This document shows positions 16,580 through 25,900 of a DNA stretch of 64,000 nucleotides, piece by piece. Source of the DNA: Oscillibacter valericigenes Sjm18-20 (lineage in GTDB: Bacteria; Bacillota; Clostridia; Oscillospirales; Oscillospiraceae); the NCBI GenBank assembly GCA_000283575.1, contig AP012044.1, positions 1,178,001 through 1,242,000 of the forward strand. The letters run 5' to 3'. The notes under the pieces are model-generated. The model ran no database searches, was not told the origin of the DNA, and saw only the letters and a program-made list of their open reading frames with translations. Each line of letters begins with the position of its first letter. Position 1 is the first letter of the stretch. Position numbers and translations under genes: made by a program.

Positions 16580-17176
16580 ATGGTATTCACATCAATAGAT
16601 TTGCAGAGCTGGCCCCAAGGCCAGATGTTTTACTATTTCTCAAAGATAGCGCCTACAGGTTATTCCATGACTGTCAATGTCGACGTCACCGAACTGCGGC
16701 GGGTCGTAAGGGAAGCGGGAATTAAGTTTTTTCCTGCCTATCTGTGGCTGGTCACCAGGAATCTCAGCCGGCAGATAGAATTTAAAGTTGCAGAAAAAGA
16801 TGGTGTACTGGGTTTTTATGATACACTGACGCCTCTATATGCCTCTTTTCACGAGGACGATCATACCTTTTCTTTCATGTGGACGGAATACAAAGACAGC
16901 TTTTCGGACTTTTTTCAGGACTACATGGATCATCAGAAGCGGTTCGGCAAAACGAAAGGAATCCTTTGCCAAACGCAAACACCACCCCCTCCAAATGCCT
17001 ATACCGTTTCCTGCATTCCGTGGGTCGGCTTTGAGCATTTTGCTGTACACAGCTACGAAAACAGACCATATTATTTCCCATCCGTAGAAGCCGGGAGATT
17101 TATTGAACGAGATGGGCATATATTTATGCCTCTGTCACTGGCCTGTCATCATGCAACAACGGACGGTTACCCTTGA
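16580..17176 (+). pseudogene. Chloramphenicol acetyltransferase-like gene truncated by an IS
   Basis: CAT-type acetyl-CoA acyltransferase, 198 residues before the stop. The body matches the family (SWPQGQMFYYFSKIAPTGYS, FPAYLWLVTRNL, WVGFEHFAVH-like blocks) and the catalytic histidine motif is present as HHATTDGY. The frame ends two residues later inside the left end of an IS3 element, so the C-terminal helix and strand that complete the trimer interface and active site are lost. Start ATG has AGGAG 10 bp upstream. Probably inactive; relatives include true resistance enzymes and uncharacterised acetyltransferases. Confidence 0.8.
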
Positions 17177-17206
17177 CCTGCCCCCTGATTTCGCGCAGAG
17201 GGAATG

Positions 17207-18040
17207 TTAGTAACAACTTGAAAGTTTCAAGGCATATTCTTCCGGCGTCAGGTTGTCGAGAGAGGAATGCGGCCTGATCCTGTTATATTCCAACCGCCAG
17301 TTTTCAATTATCTCCCTTGCCTCAGACAAGCTTTGAAACCAATGTTGGTTTAGGCATTCCGCGCGGAGTTTCCCGTTGAAGCTTTCTATGTAGCCGTTTT
17401 GCATGGGCTTGCCCGGATCTGTAAAAATGTGTTCCACTTTGTGATCGTACGCCCAGGCATTCATTACATTACTGGTAAATTCAGAGCCGTTATCGGTCAG
17501 AATTTCTTTCGGCAGCCCCCGGAACAAGGCGATCCGGTTTAGAACAGCCGATACCCTCCGCCCGGAGAGAGAGCTATCCACTTCAAGAGCCAGACATTCC
17601 CGCGTCACTTCATCAATTACGGTCAGAACGCGAATGTTTAAGCTATATCTGGTTCTGTCGCTGACAAAATCCATCGACCAGCGAGCATTCATTTCTTTTG
17701 CGGTGCGTTCCGGCATGCCGCGCTTTTCATATTTCTTCTTTTTGCTTCGCTTCTGAAGGGTTAATCCTGCATCCTTGTAAAGCCTGTATGTTTTTTTGTG
17801 GTTAATCTCAAAGCCTTCGCGCAGAAGCATGACATGTAACCGGCGATAACCAAATCGTTTCCAGCGCACCGAAAGTGCCTTCAGCCGTTCTGTTACCAAA
17901 GTATCCCCGCTTTTATCGGTCGGCTTGTATCGTTTGCTGTTCTGGCTGATCCCCATTAGCCTGCACGCGCGGCGCTCGCTGATTTCATAGCATTCCTGTA
18001 CTTCGGCTGCTATTTTGCGTTTTACGGCAGGCTTCAGACG
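17207..18040 (-). CDS. IS3-family transposase, OrfB part (DDE integrase)
   Basis: Catalytic part of the transposase, reached by -1 frameshifting from orfA. The frame continues from RLKPAVKRK past an internal ATG at 17956. After the HTH_21 region ([23 protein letters not shown]) come the rve-domain acid residues: Asp in WSMDFVSD, Asp in ILTDNGSEF and Glu in [12 protein letters not shown], followed by [18 protein letters not shown]. All three catalytic acids are present, so the element may be active. Confidence 0.9.
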   Translation of the reverse strand, partial: RLKPAVKRKIAAEVQECYEISERRACRLMGISQNSKRYKPTDKSGDTLVTERLKALSVRWKRFGYRRLHVMLLREGFEINHKKTYRLYKDAGLTLQKRSKKKKYEKRGMPERTAKEMNARWSMDFVSDRTRYSLNIRVLTVIDEVTRECLALEVDSSLSGRRVSAVLNRIALFRGLPKEILTDNGSEFTSNVMNAWAYDHKVEHIFTDPGKPMQNGYIESFNGKLRAECLNQHWFQSLSEAREIIENWRLEYNRIRPHSSLDNLTPEEYALKLSSCY

Positions 18041-18297
18041 TTTTTTGAAAGCACGTCCTTTAATATCTTATTATCCAAAGACAAGTCGGCGACCATTTCT
18101 TTCAGCCGACGGTTTTCTTCTTCAAGCTGTTTCAGACGCTTGGCTTCACTAACGTCCATGCCGCCATATTTGCTTTTCCAACGGTAAAAAGTCTGTTCTG
18201 TGATATTGTACTCACGGACAATATCCACTGCCTTCTTGCCACCCTCGTGCTCCTTGAGAATCTTGATGAGCTGTTCTTCTGTAAACCTTACCTTCAT
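18034..18297 (-). CDS. IS3-family transposase, OrfA part (HTH)
   Basis: 87-residue helix-turn-helix protein starting [14 protein letters not shown] with the typical [19 protein letters not shown] recognition region and a C-terminal leucine-zipper segment. The slippery heptamer A AAA AAC (18040-18046 on the minus strand) lies in the zero frame just before the stop, as in other IS3 elements, allowing -1 frameshifting into orfB. Confidence 0.9.
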   Translation of the reverse strand: MKVRFTEEQLIKILKEHEGGKKAVDIVREYNITEQTFYRWKSKYGGMDVSEAKRLKQLEEENRRLKEMVADLSLDNKILKDVLSKNV

Positions 18298-18375
18298 GTC
18301 AATCACTCCATTTTTTCTATTGTAGCATATCGTGACTAACATTCCTATTGACGAAGTTTTTCGGGTTCAGGTCAA

Positions 18376-18442
18376 TACCCGTCGCAGCAGACCACAAATT
18401 ATATACAGCATTATAATCTTCTATTAACATAGGTCTGACCAT
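18376..18442 (-). pseudogene. N-terminal stub of a GNAT acetyltransferase
   Basis: Twenty-odd codons starting MVRPMLIEDYNAVYNLW, the standard opening of a GNAT N-acetyltransferase, stop at the right border of the IS3 element (…SAATG). The rest of the gene is not found on the other side of the IS, where the CAT gene stands in the opposite orientation. Confidence 0.65.
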
Positions 18443-18558
18443 CAAGTTAATCTCTCTTCTCATTTTGTAATTATTCGCTCTTGCTTTTGTTACAGTGTAA
18501 GTGTTAAGCAAAGCTCCTGTTGGTACCATAATGTGTACATATATGTTGCACTATGAGC

Positions 18559-18586
18559 ACATTTGAATGATAGACTTCATATTATA
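18559..18586 (+). promoter_or_regulatory. Sigma-K/E-like sporulation promoter of the collagen-like gene
   Basis: AC (18559-18560), 17 bp, then CATATTATA (18578-18586), an exact fit to the sigma-K pattern AC-N16/17-CATAnnnTA. This places the collagen-like gene in the mother cell late in sporulation (inference). Confidence 0.6.
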
Positions 18587-18618
18587 AAAAACAGGCGGTA
18601 TCATTTGTAGGGAAAAAC

Positions 18619-19230
18619 ATGAGCATAGATAATACAAGATATTGCTGCTGTAGTGGGCCTCTTGGTCCACAAGGTATCCAGGGACCAATGGGGCCCAAAG
18701 GTGACCAAGGTGTTATTGGGCCCGCAGGACCGCAAGGCATTCAAGGGTCCTTAGGACCACAGGGCATTCAGGGACCCATGGGGCCAAAAGGCGATACGGG
18801 GAATACAGGGCCGGAAGGGCCGCAGGGCGTTCCCGGCTCGCTTGCACCCCAGAGCTTTGTTCAGCTTTACGACCGTAATTTTGCCAATGAAATATCAGAA
18901 AATGATACGGCGCTCAACTTATCCGACAGCGGAATCAATCCAGTTTATTCCACTGGAGATTATACCCTTTCAACCGCTGCCGTGAAAAATGATACCTTAA
19001 ATTTACCGGAATCCGGACTCTATCATATTGATGTTTCTTTAGTCTCAAGTTTTTTATATGTTTTGCCTGCACCTGAGTCTGGTTTATCGTATCAAATAAT
19101 ATTTACTGTTCTGGATGATTCAAATTCAACAATCACTTCCATGGTATATGAGGGCATTGTACCAAAAGATGCAGATACGGCGATAGCGGAAGTTCTGTTG
19201 TCAAGATCGTTTCTCTTTTATACAGGATAA
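18619..19230 (+). CDS. Collagen-like (BclA-type) exosporium protein, interrupted by a nonsense codon
   Basis: A short N-terminal leader with a cysteine cluster (YCCCSG) is followed by about 20 G-X-Y triplets (residues 13-73; [14 protein letters not shown] type) and a C1q/TNF-like BclA C-terminal domain starting at [11 protein letters not shown]. The frame stops at TAA 19228-19230 after SRSFLFYTG, but the next 38 codons in the same frame (ANPALKIVLSNFSNYDYAY...) are the expected end of the domain. A single G-to-T change would explain the stop. The product would be a trimeric fibre on the spore exosporium. As is, it is truncated unless the stop is read through. Confidence 0.85.
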   Translation: MSIDNTRYCCCSGPLGPQGIQGPMGPKGDQGVIGPAGPQGIQGSLGPQGIQGPMGPKGDTGNTGPEGPQGVPGSLAPQSFVQLYDRNFANEISENDTALNLSDSGINPVYSTGDYTLSTAAVKNDTLNLPESGLYHIDVSLVSSFLYVLPAPESGLSYQIIFTVLDDSNSTITSMVYEGIVPKDADTAIAEVLLSRSFLFYTG

Positions 19231-19347
19231 GCGAACCCTGCTTTAAAAATAGTATTGTCTAATTTCAGCAATTACGATTATGCCTATGAGAAAAAGCTAA
19301 CTGTTCAAAGCTTGATCTTGACTGTTCAGAAATGGGAGAAGTCCTGA
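19231..19347 (+). pseudogene. In-frame continuation of the collagen-like protein beyond the nonsense codon
   Basis: 38 codons to TGA 19345-19347, same frame as the upstream gene, encoding the last strands of the BclA-type domain (NYDYAYEKKLTVQSL). It has no start of its own, so it is best read as the separated 3' end of the collagen-like gene. Confidence 0.7.
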
Positions 19348-19554
19348 ATTTCCAATTCCTTGATATCTCCATGCCGTATTTGTATTAGCAATCACTTTAC
19401 CAACAATGTCTTTGCCATCATGTGCTGTCGGCCTAGCTTTGTGGTATGACGGCCCTCTGCATGAGCTGTTCATCTTTGCTATTAAGCATTTATCTAGAGA
19501 TTATACCAGTATTTTACAGAATTCAACTGTTTTTTTATTAAAGGCAGGTTGTGA

Positions 19555-19560
19555 TATAAT
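19555..19560 (+). promoter_or_regulatory. Extended -10 promoter of the candidate RNA
   Basis: TGATATAAT (19552-19560) is a perfect extended -10 element; the -35 region is only a T-run (TTTTTA, 19532-19537). Transcription would begin near 19567. Confidence 0.55.
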
Positions 19561-19566
19561 AAATGT

Positions 19567-19790
19567 GCTCAAATTGGGCACAGAGGTGACCCATGCTGGT
19601 CTCATGGTTATCGAGGGTTTTGACTAACTCAAAACTAAAATACACAAGGGTTGAGGGAGATTTTGCGTAAGTGGCGAGTTATTAAGACAAGGTATTTCAC
19701 TGCAATGAGAAGTCAACTGAGAGCGAAAAAAGAGCCCCGCAAAACGGAAGGAGCGGATCCGTGCCTGTTTTCACGGATCCGTCCCTTTTT
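19567..19790 (+). ncRNA. Candidate structured non-coding RNA of about 225 nt
   Basis: The stretch between a consensus extended -10 and a strong terminator has no convincing coding frame but many helices: TGTGCTC/GGGCACA (19564-19582), CCATG/CATGG (19591-19607), GTTTTGA/TCAAAAC (19617-19635), a long-range TTTTGCG/CGCAAAA pairing (19661-19667 with 19738-19744), and GTTGA/TCAAC (19650-19654 with 19713-19717), which crosses the latter to give a pseudoknot. Compact helices with a pseudoknot suggest an ornate RNA. I cannot assign it to a family by eye; 6S RNA and the raiA motif are candidates worth testing. Confidence 0.5.
19754..19790 (+). terminator. Rho-independent terminator of the candidate RNA
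   Basis: CGGATCCGTG pairs with CACGGATCCG around an 8-nt loop and is followed by TCCCTTTTT. Confidence 0.8.
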
Positions 19791-20004
19791 AAATTCAACT
19801 GCGTATTTGGCGGCTTTCCTGAAGGTTTCCGGGGCGGAGTGGCTAGACCTAATCAGCATTTTGAGGCCGCTGTGGCCTGGCAGACGGGCTGCCAGATACA
19901 GATCAATTCTCCACGGTTGGCGGACTTCTCCACGAGCGTGCAGGCTCTGCCGTTAAAATGACCTGAAGGAACTCGCACAGACCACCGATATGACCGGTGG
20001 TTAA
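19791..20004. other. Intergenic stretch between the candidate RNA and the kamA-like gene
   Basis: ACCACCGATATGACCGGTGGT (19981-20001) forms an inverted repeat just after the aminomutase stop and may end that operon on the minus strand, though the T-run is weak. Otherwise nothing recognised. Confidence 0.4.
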
Positions 20005-21141
20005 TTATTCAGTGGGAGGGTTGTCAGCGCGGTTTTGACGGACAGCTGGCTGCGGATAACGGTAGATTTCCCCGCGGAAATTCTCCATAACGACCTCGCG
20101 GTTGTCTTTGGAGAGGACATAATTGTAGTTGATCGGGACCTTCCCGCCGCCACCCGGCGCATCGATCACAAATTTCGGTACAGCGTAGCCGGAGATGTTC
20201 CCGGTGAGGGCATGCATGATTTCAATCCCCTCGTCTACCGTCGTACGGAAGTGTCCGATGCCTTGGGACAGGTCGCATTGATAGAGGTAATAGGGCCGCA
20301 CCCGCAGATGCACCAGCTTTAAGAACAGTTCCTTTAAAATCTCTGCGCGGTCGTTGATTCCGCGCAGCAAAACCGTCTGGTTCCCCAGAGGGATTCCCGC
20401 GTCCACAATTGCAGCACAGGCTCTCCCCGACGCAGGCGTGATCTCCTGCGGATGAGCGAAATGGGTGTTGATCCAGATGGGCTGGTATTTTTTCAGCATC
20501 GCGAGCAGCTCCTCCGTGATGCGCATGGGTAGTACCACCGGTACGCGCGTGCCGATCCGGATGATGTCCACATGGGGGATGGCGCGAAGCTCCGAGAGGA
20601 TGTGTTCCAGTTTCTCCGTGCTCATAACCAGCGGGTCGCCGCCGGAGATCAGCACGTCCCGGATCTCCGGATGGCTTCGGATATACCAGAGCGCCGTTTT
20701 CAGCTCCGGCTCCGTGATAATCCGGTCCTCCTCCCCCACGACGCGGCGGCGGGTACAGTAACGGCAGTAGGTGGAGCAGCGCAGCGTGATCAAAAACAAT
20801 ACCCGGTCCGGATAGCGGTGCACGATGTGCGGCACCGGACTATCGCTGACCTCGCCAAGCGGGTCGGCCATGTCGTTTTCACAGGGGTAGGTCTCCTGTA
20901 TGGAGGGGACGCATACCTTACGGATGGGGTCATCCGGGTCATTCGGGTCGATGAGGGATGCATAATAAGGCGTGATTGCCATGCGGAATGCCGAAAGGCA
21001 CTGCCCCACGTCGTTCTTTTCCGCCTCCGTCATCCCGAGAAAGCCGGCAATCCCGTCCGCCGTGGTAATGCGGTTGGCAACCTGCCACTTCCAGTCGTTC
21101 CACTTCGGATAATGGGCGGCATAATCCTTGCAGCGCTTCAT
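20005..21141 (-). CDS. Lysine 2,3-aminomutase family radical SAM enzyme
   Basis: 378 residues; PLP- and [4Fe-4S]/SAM-dependent enzyme that shifts the alpha-amino group of lysine to carbon 3, giving beta-lysine. The radical SAM cysteines are Cys122, Cys126 and Cys129 in RCSTYCRYC; the PLP-lysine region is FVIDAPGGGGK. Both aspartates that bind the lysine side-chain amine in the Clostridium subterminale enzyme are conserved (in QCDLSQGIGHFRT and VIDAPGG), which argues for lysine rather than glutamate as substrate. The start has GGAGGCGGTAAC before it and lies one base after the stop of the ATP-grasp gene, so the two form an operon. Physiological role unproven. Confidence 0.9.
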   Translation of the reverse strand: MKRCKDYAAHYPKWNDWKWQVANRITTADGIAGFLGMTEAEKNDVGQCLSAFRMAITPYYASLIDPNDPDDPIRKVCVPSIQETYPCENDMADPLGEVSDSPVPHIVHRYPDRVLFLITLRCSTYCRYCTRRRVVGEEDRIITEPELKTALWYIRSHPEIRDVLISGGDPLVMSTEKLEHILSELRAIPHVDIIRIGTRVPVVLPMRITEELLAMLKKYQPIWINTHFAHPQEITPASGRACAAIVDAGIPLGNQTVLLRGINDRAEILKELFLKLVHLRVRPYYLYQCDLSQGIGHFRTTVDEGIEIMHALTGNISGYAVPKFVIDAPGGGGKVPINYNYVLSKDNREVVMENFRGEIYRYPQPAVRQNRADNPPTE

Positions 21142-21142
21142 G

Positions 21143-22183
21143 TTACCGCCTCCATCCGCAGCGGCTTAGACCCGCGTTCAGCACGGAGAACACCAGCTCT
21201 TGATACGGCATGCCGGAAAACTCCGCCAGCATGGGATAGTCGCTGTAGCCCGGAGCCAGGCCCGGGAGCGGATTGATCTCAATGAAATAAAGCCTGCCGT
21301 CGTCCGAAAGGCGAAAATCCACCCGTGCGAAATCACGGCAGCCGAGGGCTTCATAAACCCGGCGGGCGGTTTTCGTCATTTCCTCCGCCTGCGCGCGCGT
21401 CAGCCGCCCAGGGCACTCATAGTCCACAAAATTCTGATAGTTCTGCTTAACTCCGAAGCTGTAAATACGGTAGTCCCGATCCGTATTTTTGCGGAAGACG
21501 ATCTCCATTGGGGGAAATACGCGCAGCGCCTCGCCATTCCCGAGCAGTCCGACAGTGAATTCCCGCCCGGCAATGTATTCCTCCGCCAGGACGGGGCCGC
21601 CGTACAGCTTCAGGCTCCTGCCCGCCAACGTGCGCAGTTCCCCTTCGTCGGAGGCGACGCAGACATCCGGAATTCCTTTGCTGGAGCCCTCCGCGTTAGG
21701 TTTCACGATGACAGGAAAGCGCAGGCCCCCCGTCCGGATGTCCCCTTCCTTCAAAAAGACCCGGGACTTCGGGGTGCGGATGCGGTAGGAGGAGAGAAGG
21801 CGTTTGCAAAGCGCCTTGTCGAGCGCAACGCAAAGCGCTGTCTCGTCCGAGCCGGTGAACGGAATGCCCAGCAGATTCAAAAGTGCGGGCGTCTCCGCTT
21901 CCCTCCCTCTGCCGCTTCTGCCCTCGGCGATGTTGAAGGCGATGTCAATATGCGCCGCTGCCAGCTTTTCGGGAAGCGTTTTGTCGCACTCCAGCAAGAC
22001 CGTTCGGATTCCGAAGGAGTCCAAAGCGTCACGAATTGCATAGACCGTCTCCATGCTGTCGTATTCCGCCTCCGCGTCGGGGATTTCGCCGTTGGTGTCT
22101 CGTTTGCAGTTGAATAGAATGCCGACCACAGGTTGGTGAGATGGGAGCGGAACATCATCAGTTTTTTCTTCCATTTTCATCAC
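21143..22183 (-). CDS. ATP-grasp ligase related to D-alanine-D-alanine ligase
   Basis: 346 residues. The C-terminal ATP-grasp domain has the ATP-binding VIVKPNAEGSSKGI and metal-binding EINPLPGLAPGYSDYP elements, and the N-terminal part carries AFNIAEGRSGRGREAE and GIPFTGSD blocks found in Ddl-like enzymes. It is not the housekeeping Ddl: the N-terminal extension and Glu/Arg-rich loops differ. It is co-transcribed with the lysine 2,3-aminomutase-like gene, so a beta-amino acid product may be one of its substrates (inference). The start is uncertain: the GTG at 22183, the next ATG and an ATG two codons later all lack a strong site. Confidence 0.85.
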   Translation of the reverse strand: MMKMEEKTDDVPLPSHQPVVGILFNCKRDTNGEIPDAEAEYDSMETVYAIRDALDSFGIRTVLLECDKTLPEKLAAAHIDIAFNIAEGRSGRGREAETPALLNLLGIPFTGSDETALCVALDKALCKRLLSSYRIRTPKSRVFLKEGDIRTGGLRFPVIVKPNAEGSSKGIPDVCVASDEGELRTLAGRSLKLYGGPVLAEEYIAGREFTVGLLGNGEALRVFPPMEIVFRKNTDRDYRIYSFGVKQNYQNFVDYECPGRLTRAQAEEMTKTARRVYEALGCRDFARVDFRLSDDGRLYFIEINPLPGLAPGYSDYPMLAEFSGMPYQELVFSVLNAGLSRCGWRR

Positions 22184-22302
22184 ATCTTTCTCACGTTAAT
22201 CACTGAATTTCCAGTCGTGTCATCTGCGCACGACTGAAATTCTGCAAATGGTATACAGCATCCTGAGCCGTAAGTCAATCCTTTTTTCGCACATACGGCA
22301 TT

Positions 22303-22482
22303 TTAGTTTGCCTTTTTCAGATCGTCAACCTCTCTGGTGAGAAAATGGGCGACACGCTTTATCAAGAAATCGATTTCCTCTTTCAAATCCGCCATCAATT
22401 TCTGAAGGCCGGCATTTCCAGGAAAGGTCTTCTATCCTTCCAAAGATGCCTGCAACTGGGAATTAATTTCAAATACTGAAAG
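22303..22482 (-). pseudogene. Remnant of a small coiled-coil gene
   Basis: A frame ending DFLIKRVAHFLTREVDDLKKAN then stop is open for about 40 codons; before it the same frame contains a stop after QLQASLEG. It looks like the eroded tail of a charged helical protein. No family assigned. The rest of the 22184-22500 gap holds nothing else I recognise. Confidence 0.3.
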
Positions 22483-22500
22483 ATAATTAGACGCTCCTGA

Positions 22501-22529
22501 TTGACACGCCGGGTTTACTGTGGTAGACT
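22501..22529 (+). promoter_or_regulatory. Promoter of the second blaI-like/M56 operon
   Basis: TTGACA (22501-22506), 17-bp spacer, TAGACT (22524-22529). The TACAnnTGTA dyad of the first operon is not present; instead GTAGACT occurs twice (22523-22529 and 22551-22557), possibly a different operator. Confidence 0.6.
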
Positions 22530-22578
22530 CGTTTCGGAAGGTCGAATGCAGTAGACTTTGACAAAGGAGAATTCATAG

Positions 22579-22941
22579 ATGGAAACGCCCAAAATATATG
22601 AGACGGAATACCGGTTTTGCTGCATCATATGGGAGCATGAGCCGATAAACAGCGGTGAACTCGTCAAACTCGCAACCCAAAAACTCGGATGGAAGAAATC
22701 TACGACCTACACGATCATCAAACGGCTTTGTGAGCGAGGCATCCTCAAAAGCGAAGGAGCAGTCATTGCGTCACTCTATTCTAAGGAACAGATTCAGCGT
22801 CGGGAAAGCCGGGAGTTTCTTGAGAAAACTTTCGACGGTTCCCTGCCGGCGTTTCTGGCCGCGTTTGCGGACGGTAAATCCCTATCCGCACAGGAGGTTT
22901 CCGAGATTCGGAAGATGATCGATGACTATGAGGTTCAATAA
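22579..22941 (+). CDS. BlaI/MecI family transcriptional repressor (second copy)
   Basis: 120-residue winged-helix repressor: IYETEYRFCCIIWEHEPINS, then the LGWKKSTTYTIIKRLCERG recognition region and a C-terminal dimerisation helix ending RKMIDDYEV. ATG follows AAAGGAG. It differs strongly from the first copy in this window and controls a separate M56 gene that starts one base after its stop. Confidence 0.9.
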   Translation: METPKIYETEYRFCCIIWEHEPINSGELVKLATQKLGWKKSTTYTIIKRLCERGILKSEGAVIASLYSKEQIQRRESREFLEKTFDGSLPAFLAAFADGKSLSAQEVSEIRKMIDDYEVQ

Positions 22942-22942
22942 T

Positions 22943-25900
22943 ATGGGATTGAAAGAACTGTTTGTAGATCTCCTCAACATGAGCATTACAGCAAGTTATG
23001 TGGTGATTGCTGTCATCATCATGCGCCTGCTGCTCAAGAAAGCGCCCAGGGGGATTTCCTGTGCTCTCTGGGCCATGGTGGGACTGCGGCTTATCCTTCC
23101 GGTTTCATTTGAAAGCGTCATGAGCTTAATCCCGAGTTCTGCTACTGTCACGCCGGATGTCCTTTATTCGGCGGAACCGGCGATCAGCAGCGGTGTTCCT
23201 GCTTTGAACAACGTAATGAATCCGGTCATTGCAAAGTCCCTGAGTCCGGCGGTGACTGGCAGTGCCAATCCCATGCAGACGGCCATTTCAATCGCAGCCA
23301 TCGTGTGGCTCACCGGAATGCTTGGGATGGTGCTCTATAGCGCCATTACCTATGTCAGAGTGCGTCGAAAGGTCGATTTCGCCGTCCTTGTCAGGGATAA
23401 TATCTATGAAAGCGACGCAATATCGTCCCCCTTTGTTCTGGGTATCGTAAAGCCGAGAATCTACCTGCCCTTTGCCGTCGGCGAAGAGGACAGAGACTAT
23501 GTCGTCGCCCATGAACAGGCACACATCCGCAGAAAAGATCACTGGATCAAGCCCCTCGGCTTTCTGCTCCTGACGATTTACTGGTTTAACCCGCTGCTGT
23601 GGGCGGCTTACGTCTTATTGTGCCGGGATATCGAGGTTGCCTGCGACGAAGCCGTCATCAGAGATATTGGCGGCAATGAGAAGAAGGACTACTCTCTGGC
23701 GCTTCTCAACTGCGCCGTCAAGCACCGGAATATTGCGATGTGCCCGCTGGCATTTGGGGAAGTGGGCATCAGGGAAAGAGTGAAAAATGTGCTGAATTAC
23801 AAGAAACCGGCTTTCCGAATGATTATAGCGGCGGTCATAGTCTGCATAGTCGCCGCGATATGCCTGCTGTCAAATCCAAAAGAGAAGACGGATACACTGT
23901 ATGAGCATCCCTATGCGGAGCAGCTCTTTGAATACCGCACCGCTTATGTCGGCGACGATTCATCTGTTGGAAATATAGTCGGACTCTTGGAGTTCCCGTC
24001 CGATGTCAGTTATGACCATATCGAACTGCAAACAAGCGCTGAGCCTTACGGCGTCGAGGTATATTTCAGCGTGACGTCCGAAGTCAAGGCGGCCTATACG
24101 ACATCGGAGTCGGATTCTATGGACGTTCTCCGAGAGAATGCCTGCATAATGTTTTCTCTGATCGGAAACGCGGATGAAATTACGTTCCGCTTGGACGACG
24201 GTACGGAGAATCCCGTTGATCTGCAATTCACCCGCGAATGGGCGGAGAGCGTCGTTGGCGCGGTTTTGTGGGATGAAAGCGGCTCCGTCCCAAAACTGGA
24301 TAATCTGATTACGCAGATCCATTCACATGTGGAGAGTGCCTATTCCGTCGCGGATGAAGGCGCCCCCACGGGCACATTTAAGCCCGCTGAAGTGGTTTAT
24401 CTCTGCCCCAGCTTCAGTGTTACGGCAGACGGCTTTCTGAAGAGCAATGCGGACAGAACCTTTGAGATCAAATCTGATTCGTTTGGCGACGGTGCCAATA
24501 AATACAGCGTGCAGTATGCGTCCTTGGATGTGGAAGATTCCATATCCACATTTGATAGCAGCGATCTTGCATCCGGTGCATTTGATGTTTCAGGCTACAG
24601 CGATAAAGCCGGTTGGCGCGTACTTGACGCGGACGAAAGGGACACCGGATATCGCATTTTCCGTATGGACGGCGAAATCTGGATCGGGCATTGGGACCTG
24701 TCCGATCATGACGCGGGGGTTTGCGAATATATCTTCCGGCTGGAGGCGGAACGAAGCAACTGGGATGAAGCCGCCGGCAATAATGCGGCTGACGGAGCCG
24801 GCCCGTTTGTGGGGTATGTGAAAGACGCGGCCGCCGACACCTTCGATGTTTACACGGAAGAGAACGGGACCTACATCATGAGCCTGCCCATGTCGTTATT
24901 TGACGATTTTCCAGCGAATGATTTTGATCCGGGCTGGATGGAAGACATTGATTTCTACTGCGGATCGATTGATGATTTTACATGGGCGGTGGTCTGCACC
25001 GGGCCCTCGGGCGGAACCGGCAACGAAAATGTCTGCACCTCGTCGGACCGCGGAAGGTCCTGGTGGGTTGGCGACCGCTACGCGATGTACTCCGGGACGG
25101 GGACCGGCGCCGGTTTTTCCTCCTCAAAAGTCGGCTTTATGAGCTACCGCTACTTTGCTGATCAGGGGCCCGAGATCAGCCGCACGCTTGACGGCGGAAA
25201 GACGTGGAACCGTATGAAAGTGGATATTCCCACTTATCTGACCCGATACAAGATGACACCCCTCATTCCCACGTTCACAGGAGACTCCGGCCTCTATCCG
25301 ATCAGGCTTTATGACAACGCCGGCAATACCTCCATGGCCTATCTCGTAACGGAAGACGGCGGGATGACCTGGCGATGGAAAGACAGTGCTCTGGACGAAG
25401 CCGTCAGATTGGCCTTCCTGAAGGATAATCAGACGCGTTATCTCAGCGGCGAGTGTGCCGGAGAAGGACACATCCTTTTGGGGCAGGAAGAGAAATCAGG
25501 CGTTATGACCGTCTATGCCCTCACCATGTACGGCGAATACGGTTTTGAGGACGGGAATTTCGTGAAGGTTTCGGGCAGTGGCATTATTCCCGCCGTATTC
25601 ACGTTTGCGGACTCGGACGGAGGCCTTGTCTGTACGAAAATTGAATATCCGGACGACGGCTCGGAATATGGGAAATCAATCGGGAGAATGTTTCCCTCCG
25701 AATATCAGGACAGGGCGCAAAATCCAACGGACGGCGACGGGCAGGAATTGGAGTCTCAGGAACGCTCGTATGCGGAAAGCTATCTGAAGAAAATCGGCAG
25801 AGATGCCGTGATCGGGGATTACGGCGACTTTGAACACACCCTGCTTACCGACGTCGGCGTTTCTGCTGAGGTATCGAACAGCATTGACGATAAGCGATTT

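Larger units (their letters stand above)
17173..18375 (-). mobile_element. Complete IS3-family insertion sequence
   Basis: About 1.2 kb. The ends are imperfect inverted repeats, TTGACCTGCCCCC on the left and the complement of GGGTTCAGGTCAA on the right, and TACCC occurs directly at both borders (17168-17172 and 18376-18380) as a likely 5-bp target duplication. It carries orfA and orfB on the minus strand with a frameshift signal between them. It sits between a truncated CAT gene and a truncated GNAT gene. Confidence 0.85.

Noticed and set aside
19297..19473. A 58-codon minus-strand frame (starts MNSSCRGPSYHK)
   Set aside because: It overlaps the 3' end of the collagen-like domain on the other strand, lacks a binding site and matches no family I know.
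19406..19627. 73-codon plus-strand frame
   Set aside because: It runs through the promoter and first helices of the candidate RNA and lacks a ribosome binding site.
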